A stretch of DNA of 64,000 nt from Aporhodopirellula aestuarii (GTDB lineage: Bacteria; Planctomycetota; Planctomycetia; Pirellulales; Pirellulaceae): contig NZ_JAMQBK010000017.1 of assembly GCF_023701485.1 (NCBI RefSeq), positions 42,203-106,202 of the forward strand, read 5' to 3'. How positions within the stretch are numbered: position 1 is the stretch's first letter; every line of letters starts with the position of its first letter. The notes beneath the pieces were generated by a model. The model was not told where the DNA came from. It saw only the letters and a list, made by a program, of their open reading frames with translations, and made no database searches. A program made the position numbers and the translations under genes. Of this stretch, positions 45,958-55,599 are shown piece by piece.

Positions 45958-48234
45958 ATGGGCGGCAACATGAGGTCGACTCGATTCGTCACGGTTACGG
46001 CGGTACTCAGCCTGGTTTGTTTCACAGGGGCAACGCCGTGGGGCACCAGCGTTCTCGCGCAGGAGGGCGTGGACGTCCAGCCATCGACCAGCCGTCTGCA
46101 AGAAAAGAGCGAATATGTCGCTAGCGAACTGCGAATCGCGATGCTGCAGGAGGAGCAGGCCAAACCCTCTGGCTCTTCTGACGGCGAGCCCGAGAATGCA
46201 TCCAACGCGGACGTCGCCCCCCGCGAAACCACTCAGTCCAATGTTGATTTGCTGAAGCAGATCGATGTTGTGATCGCACAACAAAAGACAGCCAACGCGA
46301 CACTTCAGGACTTGCAGGCGAGCACCCTCGAACTCGAAGCCAAGCTGAATCGGCTCGACCTCGAAGGTGTGGAGGAAGGTCCCCCGTATTCGATCACGTT
46401 GCTAGATGAAATCGGCGACGCGTTAGCGGCATCAAAGGGCAAACGGGATGCGTTGGAGGCCACCATTCTCGCCGCCCGCGAAACCGTCGAACGGGCAAAG
46501 CAGCGTGTGGACGCGGCGGAAAAGTCGCGGCGTCAATGGAAGGAATCGGGCGGCACCGATCTTGATCCCAACGCGAGATCGTACGAGCTCGAAGTGCAGC
46601 TCGCCAAAGAGACACTTGTTCTCAGTCGCCAGCAACTCGCCATCGAACAGGCATCCGAGAAGAAATTAGCTGTCCAAACGCGAATTGATGAAAAGCGATG
46701 GGAATTAGTTCGTCCGCAGGTGCTCTTTTCCAAGCAAACGCTTGACGCCAAGATCGCGGAGTTGAACGTCAAGGAAAAGGAACTCAAGCAACGCTTGGCG
46801 TTGATCGCATCCGAGTTGGAGCATGCAAAGCAACGACGTTTTACCGCTCGCCAAGAACTCGATGGTACCTTGGATCCTTCCATGGACCTCGTCGAACGGG
46901 TCGAAGCGTTAACCGTTGTCGAACGAACGGTCCAGGTCGAGCAGACGATTGTCAATCAGCGTTTGCAACGATTGCCGATGATCCGAACATCGTGGCAACG
47001 ACGGTACTTCATCGCGACCGGCCAAGCGAAACGGGACGAAGAGCGGCAATGGCTCGAGGAAGTCAACGAGCAGTTGCAAGAGGTCGCTCGGGAAAAGCAA
47101 ACCAAGCTGCTCAAGCTGCTCGAAACCCGCGAAACGCAAAGTGCCGTCGCCGCGAGAATTGATGCGCTCGGTAATGGTGATGCCGGGGTGCGACGATGGC
47201 TCGACACGAACTATCAATCGTTGTCCAAGCAAGTCGAGTTCTACAACAGCGCCATGCTCGGACTCGACAGTGCGGCGCGTACGCTCGGTCGATTGCGGTT
47301 TGATATTGAAGGCGCGCCGTCACGCAGTTTGGGTGAATGGGTCAGCGATGGTTGGGCATGGCTTGGTCGCATCTGGACGTATGAACTCACCAACATCGAT
47401 GACACATCGATCACGGTCGGCAAGATTGCCAGCAGTTTATTGTTCATCTTGTTCGGCTATTTCGCCGCACGGGTGATCAGCAGTTTGCTGGGCAACCGCC
47501 TGCCCAAGTTCGGGGTTGCTGAGGCCGGAGCGGATGCGATCGAGTCGCTCGCGTTCTATTCCTTAATGACGCTCTTTGCGCTCGCGGCGCTCAAATATGC
47601 CAACGTTCCGCTGACCGTGTTCACCTTCCTCGGGGGTGCCATTGCGATCGGTGTCGGATTCGGCAGCCAAAACATTTTGAATAATTTTATTAGCGGGCTG
47701 ATCTTGCTCGCCGAACGTCCGATCCGAGCCGGTGACCTGATCCTGGTCGACGACACCTACGGCAATGTCAAAACGATCGGAGCACGGAGTACCACGATTC
47801 GCACGGGCGAGAACCTGGACATCATCATTCCGAACAGCAAGTTTCTCGAAAATAATGTCATCAACCTCACCCGCCGCGACGATCGGCTACGCACCTCGAT
47901 CAGCGTTGGTGTCGCGTACGGTTCGCCGTTGGAGGAAGTGATGCGGTTGCTTGAATTGGCAGCGGCTGAAAACGACGACGTCAACGATCGCCCCAAGCCG
48001 TTCGTTTGGTTCAACGATTTCGGCGACAACGCGCTCGCGTTCCAGTTGCATTTCTGGATCAACGCGAGAACGGTGTCTCAGATGCGTAAGATCGAAACCG
48101 AAGTGCGGCTTTCGATCGATCGACTGTTCCGCGAACATGATATCGTGATCGCGTTCCCGCAGCGCGATCTGCATCTGCGATCCCAAAGCCCGATCGAGTT
48201 CAAGCTGGTGGGAGATTCCGCGAAGTCGAAATAG
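45958..48234 (+). CDS. MscS-family mechanosensitive channel with large periplasmic coiled-coil domain
   Basis: About 758 residues from the ATG at 45958; another ATG lies at 45970, and AGGAAG is about 13 bp upstream of the first. A signal peptide (RFVTVTAVLSLVCFTGATPW) precedes roughly 420 residues of heptad-rich, charged sequence, as in MscK or MscM. Membrane helices near residues 490-580 lead into the MscS pore and beta domain (GGAIAIGVGFGSQNILNNFI, AERPIRAGDLILVDDTYGNV, NLDIIIPNSKFLENN) and a C-terminal alpha/beta domain. It should open under membrane tension to release solutes. Its stop lies 4 bp from the stop of the converging 708-residue gene. Confidence 0.9.
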   Translation: MGGNMRSTRFVTVTAVLSLVCFTGATPWGTSVLAQEGVDVQPSTSRLQEKSEYVASELRIAMLQEEQAKPSGSSDGEPENASNADVAPRETTQSNVDLLKQIDVVIAQQKTANATLQDLQASTLELEAKLNRLDLEGVEEGPPYSITLLDEIGDALAASKGKRDALEATILAARETVERAKQRVDAAEKSRRQWKESGGTDLDPNARSYELEVQLAKETLVLSRQQLAIEQASEKKLAVQTRIDEKRWELVRPQVLFSKQTLDAKIAELNVKEKELKQRLALIASELEHAKQRRFTARQELDGTLDPSMDLVERVEALTVVERTVQVEQTIVNQRLQRLPMIRTSWQRRYFIATGQAKRDEERQWLEEVNEQLQEVAREKQTKLLKLLETRETQSAVAARIDALGNGDAGVRRWLDTNYQSLSKQVEFYNSAMLGLDSAARTLGRLRFDIEGAPSRSLGEWVSDGWAWLGRIWTYELTNIDDTSITVGKIASSLLFILFGYFAARVISSLLGNRLPKFGVAEAGADAIESLAFYSLMTLFALAALKYANVPLTVFTFLGGAIAIGVGFGSQNILNNFISGLILLAERPIRAGDLILVDDTYGNVKTIGARSTTIRTGENLDIIIPNSKFLENNVINLTRRDDRLRTSISVGVAYGSPLEEVMRLLELAAAENDDVNDRPKPFVWFNDFGDNALAFQLHFWINARTVSQMRKIETEVRLSIDRLFREHDIVIAFPQRDLHLRSQSPIEFKLVGDSAKSK

Positions 48235-48238
48235 CGGA

Positions 48239-50365
48239 TCAGGCCTTGCGAATAAACTCGGCCGCGTAGCTGCGTACTTCGCTGCCGTTGAGTACGTGAA
48301 CCATCCGCAATTGCTGCACCTCTTGGTCGCTGAACGACGTCAAAGGGACATGAATCAATTGTTTCTTGAAGCGTCGGGCGAGCCGTCTCCACCCGGCCCC
48401 CGGAGGCAATCCGCTCATCAACGCGATTTGACGTCCGCGGGAATGCATGCACGCCGCAGCGATCAGACGTTCTTCGAGCGTTTCGGTGAAATTGAGACGC
48501 CGGTCCATCCAAATGTCAGGGATTGGAACCGGCGGGTAGAGGAACATGGCACCGCCATAAGTGCCGAGCCCGATCCCCGGTCCTACCATCTCTTTGGTGA
48601 AATCGCTGGCGTAGAACGCGAGCGTTGACTCCCACTGATGTTCAGCAAACCATGTCGTTCGCCATGGATAGTCGCGAGGATCCGCTGGTGAATCGAACAG
48701 CATCAAACACGCATCGAGTTTACCACGGCTTGGCGGAATGACGCGCACGTAGATCTGTTTCTCGTACCAGTGTCGCAGCGTATCGCGAATGTCGATTCCG
48801 TCCTTGACGCTGGTGGTGAACTTTTCCGTTCGCGCGAGGTCTTGGCCCATGATCGCCTGCGCTCGCTCGCAGACCCGGTTGCGAAGCATTTCGATGCGTT
48901 CGTCTTCCGGTGGATAACTGCACTGCGAATAGGGATTCCAACTGTATTCCCAACGTTCCCGTTCGTCTTTCGTCGGTCGACGCTGCAACGACAACGTGTG
49001 CCACGTCAAAGGCGGTCCCGGCAATCGGCTGACCAAGGAAACGATCTCGCCATCGGGCAATCTTCCCTGGTCAATTCCGAGTGTCACCGTGGGATCTTGG
49101 TCGTATTCCCAACTTTCGAATCCAGACGCGCCGTCGGCGTCGGAGGCAAACGGACTATGTTCTTCGTTTGACGCTCCACCATCCGGTATCGCCGTGTCAG
49201 TCAACTGTTCGTGGAAAGGGATTTGCGACGAGTCCGTGATCGGACCATTTTCGAGTGGATCGAGTTCCTTGGTAAACGCTGAGGGCTTCAGCGGATACCG
49301 GCTCGCTGTTTCCGCCACGTGCAGCGCGTATTGATCACCAAGAATTTGTTGGCACGCGGTGACGATCGTCACCATGTCTGGCGTCATGCGTCGATGCACG
49401 AGCGACAAGTTGCGGATGTACTTGAGGCACTTCGACAATAACAGCGGAGTGACTTTCCGGGCGCGGTTCTTAAACTCCTTCATGTAGCTTTGCTTAGCTG
49501 CGATCAAGAGTTCTTTGACGCCGTCGATCTGTAGGTTGGAATCCTCCTCGAGTTCACGACGGGCCCGTTCATACAACGCCGTGATAAACGGCAATTCACC
49601 GAACAAAAACAGCAACGTTTTGGGGTCGACCGAATACGTTTGGGGAACGGTAACATGATCGTGTTCGAAGGAATGAAGATCAGCGCCTTTGCCTTCCTTG
49701 AGCAGCCGGTGGGCTTCGCGAATCCAGGGCCAATCCAGAACACTCGTGACCAGCAACGTCTGATCGTACGTTTGGCTCAGTTCGACAAGCCGCGCCGCCA
49801 TGTAGGCCATCCGCTCACGCGTTTGCTCGTCGCTTGGTCTGGGAATACTCGGCAACACCGCGGCGGCGAACTTCTCGCACTGAACTTGTCGGACCGCATA
49901 CGGGTCTGGCATCACGGTAGAGAAGGGTTGAAACCGGTTGGTTTCTAGATCGATGAAAGCACGCGGGATGTGCTCTCCCATCGCCGCCCGGATCGCCATG
50001 ATGACGCCTTGGCAGGGATCGATCGGAACATAACTCGCTGCGATCTCGTCGAGATCGTCGTCAAAATCATCCGCATCGGATTCGTCGTAACTGCCTTTGA
50101 AATCATGCTCGGCGTCGTAGGTGGAGTCAAACGACGGCGCCGGACGTTGAATCACGATCGATGGCTTGGGGAGTTCCAAAACCGCTTGTTCGACCGCTTC
50201 GCGGAATGATTCGGGCAATGACACCGCGACGCAATCAAAGCGATGTTCGAGCAAAAACCGACGGGTTAACCACGCAAACTGGCCGCTGCCGTGGATGATC
50301 GGGAGGATCGTCGTGTGATCATCGAGCCGCAAGAGCGGCGGGACGTCGGTTTGAGCCGGATTCAT
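48239..50365 (-). CDS. Conserved-looking 708-residue protein of unknown function
   Basis: No domain is recognised with confidence. The N-terminus (ILPIIHGSGQFAWLTRRFLL, then DCVAVSLPESFREAV and GVIMAIRAAMGEHIPRAFID) has the rhythm of TraB- or DUF5682-like proteins, where a catalytic HGxG-type strand is followed by a short helix and an IDL motif. This is only a resemblance. An acidic insert (SYDESDADDFDDDLDEIAAS) lies near residue 100. The C-terminal half contains Trp-rich segments (RERWEYSWNPYSQCSYPPED). There is no signal peptide, so it is probably cytoplasmic. Its start overlaps the stop of the catalytic M16 gene by four bases (ATGA), so the genes are co-translated. Confidence 0.7.
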   Translation of the reverse strand: MNPAQTDVPPLLRLDDHTTILPIIHGSGQFAWLTRRFLLEHRFDCVAVSLPESFREAVEQAVLELPKPSIVIQRPAPSFDSTYDAEHDFKGSYDESDADDFDDDLDEIAASYVPIDPCQGVIMAIRAAMGEHIPRAFIDLETNRFQPFSTVMPDPYAVRQVQCEKFAAAVLPSIPRPSDEQTRERMAYMAARLVELSQTYDQTLLVTSVLDWPWIREAHRLLKEGKGADLHSFEHDHVTVPQTYSVDPKTLLFLFGELPFITALYERARRELEEDSNLQIDGVKELLIAAKQSYMKEFKNRARKVTPLLLSKCLKYIRNLSLVHRRMTPDMVTIVTACQQILGDQYALHVAETASRYPLKPSAFTKELDPLENGPITDSSQIPFHEQLTDTAIPDGGASNEEHSPFASDADGASGFESWEYDQDPTVTLGIDQGRLPDGEIVSLVSRLPGPPLTWHTLSLQRRPTKDERERWEYSWNPYSQCSYPPEDERIEMLRNRVCERAQAIMGQDLARTEKFTTSVKDGIDIRDTLRHWYEKQIYVRVIPPSRGKLDACLMLFDSPADPRDYPWRTTWFAEHQWESTLAFYASDFTKEMVGPGIGLGTYGGAMFLYPPVPIPDIWMDRRLNFTETLEERLIAAACMHSRGRQIALMSGLPPGAGWRRLARRFKKQLIHVPLTSFSDQEVQQLRMVHVLNGSEVRSYAAEFIRKA

Positions 50366-51621
50366 GACGTTAAGCTCGGTTCATCACTCGCAGATGCGAT
50401 CACTTCGGTCGCGTCGCAACAGAGGTAACTTCGCGCGGCGGTTTCGATCGCCTCGATGTCCACACGTCGGTAAGCATCGAGTAGGTCATCGGTGGACAGA
50501 TACTCTTGGCAGGACAGCCAATGACTTCCCAGTCCGAATAGACGCTGCGATGGACGTTCGGAGGACATGATCACGCCGGCAACGGTTCGGTTGATGACTT
50601 GGTCGAGTTCGTCCTGTTTGACGCCTTCGCGGACGACGAGATCGATCGCTTCGTTCATCAATCGGATGTTGGAATCCATTTCATCCGGGGTGCAAACCAG
50701 ATACGAGAACAGGGCTCCGGTATCGGCGTACTCCTGGGCCCACAACGTGGCAATCTCGGCTCGTCCGGTGTCGATCAGGTCCCAAAACAGACGACTGCCA
50801 CCGTCGTCACCAATGATCGACGCGAGCAAACGCGTCGCAAACCGGTCAGGGGAGGCCATGGAGGGACCGCCCGAGAGCGTGACCCGATAGGCTTGCGTGG
50901 CGTCTGGGATTTCCAACCGCGGGTTCAAATCAACTCCGGCGGGCAAAACGTCTTTGTTATCGGCGGCAAACGCAGACGGAACCGGAAGATCGCTCCACGT
51001 CGCGGTGGCTTCGCCAGCCTGTTCGACGAGGTCATCAAAGTTAACATTGCCCGACGCGGCGAGCACCATGTTTTCGGGACGATAACGGGCACTGAAGTAG
51101 TCTCGCATCGTGTCGACGTGCATGTTCTCAATCGACTGCGTGGTTCCAAGCACGCGACGACCGAGACCGCGAGGTCCGTAGCAACATTCCATCACGCGTT
51201 CAAACGCGCCAAACGGTGGTTGATCTTCGTACTTGGCGATCTCCTCGAGAATCACGCCCCGTTCGGTTTCGAACTCATCCGCATCGAGACGCGGACGCAT
51301 CATGTCCGAGAGCAGATCGACCATGCGGCGTTGATACTTGGGCAGGACTGCGGCGTAATAAACCGTTTGCTCTTCGCTCGTGTACGCGTTGCTTTGTCCG
51401 CCGAGTTCATCGAGTTCGCGGTTGACGTCCGCGGCGCTGCGGGTCGCGGTGCCTTTGAACATCATGTGTTCGAGAAAGTGACTCAGGCCGGATTGGGCAT
51501 CGTTTTCATCACGCGCTCCCGCCCGAACAAAGTAACCGATCGCGGCCGAGTAGCCTCGGTTATCGATATCTGCGACGACCTGCAATCCGTTTGGCAAGGT
51601 GACCGATCGAAACTCACTCAT
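50362..51621 (-). CDS. M16-family zinc metallopeptidase, catalytic subunit
   Basis: This 419-residue protein starts at the ATG at 51621, 8 bp inside the end of the upstream M16 gene. It carries the inverted zinc motif HxxEH (SHFLEHMMFKGT, His48, Glu51, His52) and the downstream acidic ligand region TERGVILEEI. It also has the N- and C-terminal M16 domains seen in processing peptidases. It lacks the R/Y substrate-binding motif in its second domain, where GGSRLFWDLIDTGRAEIATL is found. In heterodimeric bacterial M16B enzymes the partner supplies that motif, and the next gene fits this role. It is cytoplasmic by lack of a signal. Confidence 0.93.
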   Translation of the reverse strand: MSEFRSVTLPNGLQVVADIDNRGYSAAIGYFVRAGARDENDAQSGLSHFLEHMMFKGTATRSAADVNRELDELGGQSNAYTSEEQTVYYAAVLPKYQRRMVDLLSDMMRPRLDADEFETERGVILEEIAKYEDQPPFGAFERVMECCYGPRGLGRRVLGTTQSIENMHVDTMRDYFSARYRPENMVLAASGNVNFDDLVEQAGEATATWSDLPVPSAFAADNKDVLPAGVDLNPRLEIPDATQAYRVTLSGGPSMASPDRFATRLLASIIGDDGGSRLFWDLIDTGRAEIATLWAQEYADTGALFSYLVCTPDEMDSNIRLMNEAIDLVVREGVKQDELDQVINRTVAGVIMSSERPSQRLFGLGSHWLSCQEYLSTDDLLDAYRRVDIEAIETAARSYLCCDATEVIASASDEPSLTS

Positions 51622-52966
51622 GATTGCTTCCCTCCACGTTGTTGGCTGAATCGTCAAACACGCTGCCACCGGCGAGCGGTTCGGGACCGATCGTCACGAT
51701 CCGGAACGACTCCGGAGTATGAGATTGGAAATAGTCTTTGATCTGGTCGAGCGTGATCGATTCAATGATTTGTTCGAGTTCTTCGGTCGGCATGACGCGT
51801 CCGATCTGAAACATGTCCGAGGCGATCGATCCGGCCCGTGAATTCGCGGATTCCTGTTCCATGATCAGGCTGCTTTGGATGCGAACCTTCCACCGTTCGA
51901 GCTCGGATTCCTCCAGGTCATCACAGAGATGTTTGATTTCGTGGAGCGTCAAGTCGAGCGTTTGTTGGGCTCGTTGTGGCGTGGTGCCCGCGTATCCGAA
52001 AACGGCTCCTACCGCGGGGATCCGGTTGCCCTCGCGATCCGTGCTTGCCGGGACCGAATGCGTGTTTGCCCACACGCTGTAACACAGCCCGTGCTTCTCG
52101 CGAACGCGGTCGAACAAACGGCTGCTCATTCCGTCACTGAGAATACCAATCCCGGCACGCATCACAAAATATTCAGGGTGCCCGTATGGGATGTTGTCGT
52201 ATGAGAAGCCGATGTGCGTTTGGCTGCTCGGCAACTCGATGTGTTCGTGTCCATCGATCGGGTCGGGAGTCGGCAGTCCGTCCCATGTTCCCGATTTCCA
52301 GTCGCCAAATGCGGCGTCGATCGCGTCGTTGATTTGCGATTCGTCGAAGTTACCCGCAATCGCCAAAATACTCTGACCGGCGTGATAGTGCTCGGTGTAG
52401 AAGTTGCGAACGTCTTCCATCGTCAGCGATTCCAGACTCAACGGGCTGGCCACACCACTGCGGCCGAGCGCCATGCCGTATTGCCGTTCCCGAAGTCGAC
52501 GGATCAAACGCTGAGTCGGCTCGTCTTGGTTGGCGAGCATCTCCTGACGGAGCATCATTTTCGCGTCTTCGAACTGGTCGATCGGCAAGTGCGGTCGACG
52601 AACGAGATCGGCGAGCAAACCGATCGCGGGCGCGAGCGAGCCGGCGGGCATGGCCGCAGAGAAACCCGTGATGCTGGTCGATGACGACCCGTTGGAGTCG
52701 ATGCCGAGGTTGTCTTCGGCAGCGACAAATTGACGGCTGCTGTACGGACCCGCACCCCGCTGAACCATTTCGACCGTCAGCGATGCCAATCCACAGCGAG
52801 ACACCGGATCAACGTCGGACGACAAACCCATGATTTCCGCTGAAATGCCACCGGGCATCCACATCGTGTAGGACGCGGTACGCAACCATGGCATCGGTTG
52901 CCAAACCACGGTCATGCCGTTGGTGAGCCGGCGGGTTTGTACGGGCGGGGTCTCGATGGAAAGCAT
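51614..52966 (-). CDS. M16-family protein, non-catalytic subunit
   Basis: This 450-residue protein has the M16 fold (LTNGMTVVWQPMPWLRTASY and the second-domain blocks), but the HxxEH position reads CGLASLTVEM and so has no zinc site. The second domain keeps the R/Y motif (SSRLFDRVREKHGLCYSVWA). With the following gene, which has the opposite set, it should form a heterodimer such as mitochondrial processing peptidase or bacterial M16B pairs. First gene of the minus-strand operon that also includes the 708-residue unknown. Confidence 0.92.
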   Translation of the reverse strand: MLSIETPPVQTRRLTNGMTVVWQPMPWLRTASYTMWMPGGISAEIMGLSSDVDPVSRCGLASLTVEMVQRGAGPYSSRQFVAAEDNLGIDSNGSSSTSITGFSAAMPAGSLAPAIGLLADLVRRPHLPIDQFEDAKMMLRQEMLANQDEPTQRLIRRLRERQYGMALGRSGVASPLSLESLTMEDVRNFYTEHYHAGQSILAIAGNFDESQINDAIDAAFGDWKSGTWDGLPTPDPIDGHEHIELPSSQTHIGFSYDNIPYGHPEYFVMRAGIGILSDGMSSRLFDRVREKHGLCYSVWANTHSVPASTDREGNRIPAVGAVFGYAGTTPQRAQQTLDLTLHEIKHLCDDLEESELERWKVRIQSSLIMEQESANSRAGSIASDMFQIGRVMPTEELEQIIESITLDQIKDYFQSHTPESFRIVTIGPEPLAGGSVFDDSANNVEGSNHE

Positions 52967-53172
52967 ATGGACTGGCGGAACAGGGGGAGAGAGTGTGGGC
53001 TGGCCGACAACGAAGGGTGAATGCGCGGCCGTGGAGACTTGCGTCGAAAAAGGATTTCAACAATCGCGACCGGCGGCTGAGTTCTTTTACCGTCGCCATC
53101 GTACGGAGTCTTCGCATCATGCGATCACGAGTGAGGCGATCTCCAACTCGTGAGAATGAAACTGTCGGCGAG

Positions 53173-54582
53173 TTAGAGTCCGATCGACACGAGCTCGACG
53201 GTGCGAACGCGTCCGATCAATGTGTGACTGCTGACTTGGTCAACATAGATGTCGAGCAACTGACCCGCTTGTCGGCGGTTGCCGTCAAATACCACGATAC
53301 GGTCGCAGTGGGTCCGTCCGGTCATTTGAACAACCGCCGCATCAGGGTCCGAAGTGTCGGCCTTCTTGCTCGGTCCTTCGACGAGTACTTCGACAGTCGA
53401 TCCGATCAGTTTCTCGTTGTCCTCTTTCGAGATCGCGTCTTGGACGGCCAACAATTCATTGTTGCGGGCCGCCTTCACTTCGCGTGGCACGTCGTCGACG
53501 AGCCGTTCGGCTGCCTTCGTCCCGCCCCTGACGCTGTACTGGAAGATGAAACTGTTTTTGAAGCGACATCGCTCGATCAGTTTCACCGACTTCTGGAAGT
53601 CCTCGTCGGTTTCGCCACAGAAGCCGACGATAAAGTCGCTGCTAACGGCCGCTTCGGGAAGGATCGATTCGATTCGCTCGAACATCTCCATGTACTGGCC
53701 GATGGTGTAACCGCGTTTCATCCGCTTGAGCACTTCGTCGCTGCCGCTTTGCGCCGGAACGTGTAGGTAGGGCGAACACTTCGGCAGATCACGCACCGTC
53801 GTCAGCAGACGTTCGGTCATGTCCTTGGGATAGTTCGTCACAAACTTCAGCCGGCGGAGGCCTTCGATTTCGTGCAACTGTTCGAGCAACGACGCGAGGT
53901 CCGTGTCGCCGTCCTCGCTGCGGTGGCGATAGCTGTTGACGGTTTGGCCCAAGAGCGTGATCTCGAGACAGCCCTGATCGGCGAGCGTGCGAGCTTCGGC
54001 GATAATCTCGGCTGGTGATCGACCTTGTTCCGGGCCGCGGGTGTTGGGAACGACGCAGTACGTGCAGAACTTATCGCAGCCGATTTGGATGCGCAGGTAG
54101 GCTTGGAACGGCGTCGGCCGCATCGACGGATCACGCAGCGGGTCGAAGGTCTCGTGCGAACGAGCCACCACGGCTTGTTTGCCATCGGTCCGCGACAGAG
54201 AAACCGCCATTTGGCGTCCCTCACCGGAATCGATATTCGTGATCAATTGTGGCAACGCGTGCAGTTGGCCCGGACCGACGACCATGTCGACAAACGGGGC
54301 ACGGCGGAAAATGACTTCTTGGTCTTTCTGGGCCATGCAGCCCAGCACGCCGATTTTCTTGTCGGGATGGCGTGCCTTCGTTTCACGCAGTTTGCCCAAC
54401 GCACTGTAGGTTTTTTCCTCGGCCTGCTCGCGGATGCTGCATGTGTTGTAGAGCAATAGGTCGGCTTCGGCGGGAGTGTCGACGACGCGGTAGCCGTGAC
54501 GTTTGAGGTCAGCGATGACCATTTCGCTGTCCAGAACGTTCATCTGACAGCCGACGGTTTTGATGTAAACGGTTTTGGTCAT
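53173..54582 (-). CDS. miaB: tRNA-2-methylthio-N6-dimethylallyladenosine synthase MiaB
   Basis: This 469-residue radical-SAM methylthiotransferase has the N-terminal UPF0004 cysteines (Cys12 in VGCQMN, Cys48 in NTCSIRE, Cys82 in LGCMAQ) for the auxiliary cluster. The radical-SAM motif is CDKFCTYC (Cys169, Cys173, Cys176). A TRAM domain follows (EVLVEGPSKK ... GRTHCDRIVVF). MiaB adds sulfur and a methyl group to A37 of tRNAs reading UNN codons. An upstream small membrane protein gene overlaps its ATG by four bases. Confidence 0.96.
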   Translation of the reverse strand: MTKTVYIKTVGCQMNVLDSEMVIADLKRHGYRVVDTPAEADLLLYNTCSIREQAEEKTYSALGKLRETKARHPDKKIGVLGCMAQKDQEVIFRRAPFVDMVVGPGQLHALPQLITNIDSGEGRQMAVSLSRTDGKQAVVARSHETFDPLRDPSMRPTPFQAYLRIQIGCDKFCTYCVVPNTRGPEQGRSPAEIIAEARTLADQGCLEITLLGQTVNSYRHRSEDGDTDLASLLEQLHEIEGLRRLKFVTNYPKDMTERLLTTVRDLPKCSPYLHVPAQSGSDEVLKRMKRGYTIGQYMEMFERIESILPEAAVSSDFIVGFCGETDEDFQKSVKLIERCRFKNSFIFQYSVRGGTKAAERLVDDVPREVKAARNNELLAVQDAISKEDNEKLIGSTVEVLVEGPSKKADTSDPDAAVVQMTGRTHCDRIVVFDGNRRQAGQLLDIYVDQVSSHTLIGRVRTVELVSIGL

Positions 54583-54821
54583 TTCGGAGAATCTTCAATA
54601 TCCTGGGCGGGTTCGGGCGGCAGGTTGGCGTCCGTCGTCTTTTTAACGTGGCTGCGTAGCAATTCGGTCAATCGGTTCTGGCGACGCCCCATCGCTGCGA
54701 GAATGAAATACGCGGCCACGATGGCTCCAGCGACCCACAACCAATTGATGGATGAGAAGATGCCCTGAGCGAACAGGTTGTGGGCGAAAAGGGAAGGCTT
54801 CGGGAATCCGTTCATCGTCAT
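54579..54821 (-). CDS. Small single-helix membrane protein upstream of miaB (80 residues)
   Basis: The frame ends in an ATGA overlap with the miaB start, a strong sign of translational coupling. The likely ATG is at 54821; an alternative is 54815. The peptide has one membrane helix (WLWVAGAIVAAYFILAAMGR) followed by a charged cytoplasmic tail rich in Arg, Glu and Asp. No homology was recognised. The longer frame to 55040 overlaps the neighbour and has no signal of its own. Confidence 0.6.
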   Translation of the reverse strand: MTMNGFPKPSLFAHNLFAQGIFSSINWLWVAGAIVAAYFILAAMGRRQNRLTELLRSHVKKTTDANLPPEPAQDIEDSPK

Positions 54822-54897
54822 AGAATAACCGGCCGGGAGGGGTTTCCGAAAGGCATCTCCCGACAAGTCGCCGATGCTGTTCGGGCGGAAAAAGCGT

Positions 54898-55401
54898 CTA
54901 CCCCAGCAGGTGGAGTAACAATTCGCGGGTTTCGACTTGAATCCCCTTCGCATTGCTCTCCCGAGGACCGGCCACATTGAGCACCGTGGGGCGGATTTCA
55001 GCCAACCACGCGGCAATTTCCTCCGCACACTCGTCTCCATCGACGACTGACACGCTCAGCGACGGTTTGTTGGCCTTGCGGCAAATCCGCAACGTGAGCT
55101 TCGTGCCGCCCGTGATTTTGCCCCGATAGAGCAACAGCGTCGCGTCCGAATCGATCACGTTTTGTTCCGTTCGGTCCGGATAATAACGCGATTCCAGCTC
55201 GTCGAGCTGGTATTTCGAGGGCACCCGACCGTCCTCCGCCAATCGGCCCGCCGGGCACCAGCCACCGTGAGCGATCCCGAGCATGATCGCCGCATCGAGG
55301 GCGCCCCGGTCGACTCCCGTCTGGCCGCCCGACACAATTTTTTCGGGAACAAATCGCTCGGGCGGTGGGTGAATGCCGGCAAACAGATCGGGTGATTGCA
55401 T
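54898..55401 (-). CDS. Molybdenum-carrier-like (SLOG/YpsA-type) protein
   Basis: From the ATG at 55401 (167 residues) the protein shows KIVSGGQTGVDRGALDAAI, GWCPAGRLAEDG, TLLLYRGKITGGTKLT, and LNVAGPRESNAKGI, which are the blocks of the putative molybdenum carrier family (PF12694), a SLOG-type Rossmann fold. The family name comes from structural resemblance to a molybdenum cofactor carrier. Ligand binding is likely but molybdenum is not proven. Longer starts (55518, 55737) are possible, but the extra residues look like untranslated sequence, and the last would overlap the divergent cytochrome gene. Confidence 0.8.
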   Translation of the reverse strand: MQSPDLFAGIHPPPERFVPEKIVSGGQTGVDRGALDAAIMLGIAHGGWCPAGRLAEDGRVPSKYQLDELESRYYPDRTEQNVIDSDATLLLYRGKITGGTKLTLRICRKANKPSLSVSVVDGDECAEEIAAWLAEIRPTVLNVAGPRESNAKGIQVETRELLLHLLG

Positions 55402-55599
55402 GGTCGCAATATAACTTCCCGCCGACGCGTGGGGAATCGCGAGCGGCCAGCCACCAGCCTCTTTGCCTGCGTGCAACCGAATGGGCGAAAGCGACTTTGA
55501 CGAAGAGGCAGTCTGCATTGATATTTCGACGCGAAACTCGCTGCGACCCGTTGTCTCCCAGCTTGACGCGGGCACGCGGGCACATGAAAACCATGACCC

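Noticed and set aside
50599..51741. 380-residue plus-strand frame
   Set aside because: Antisense to the M16 gene, whose zinc motif and domain order are clear.
52993..53766. 257-residue plus-strand frame
   Set aside because: Antisense to miaB, which has all cluster cysteines.
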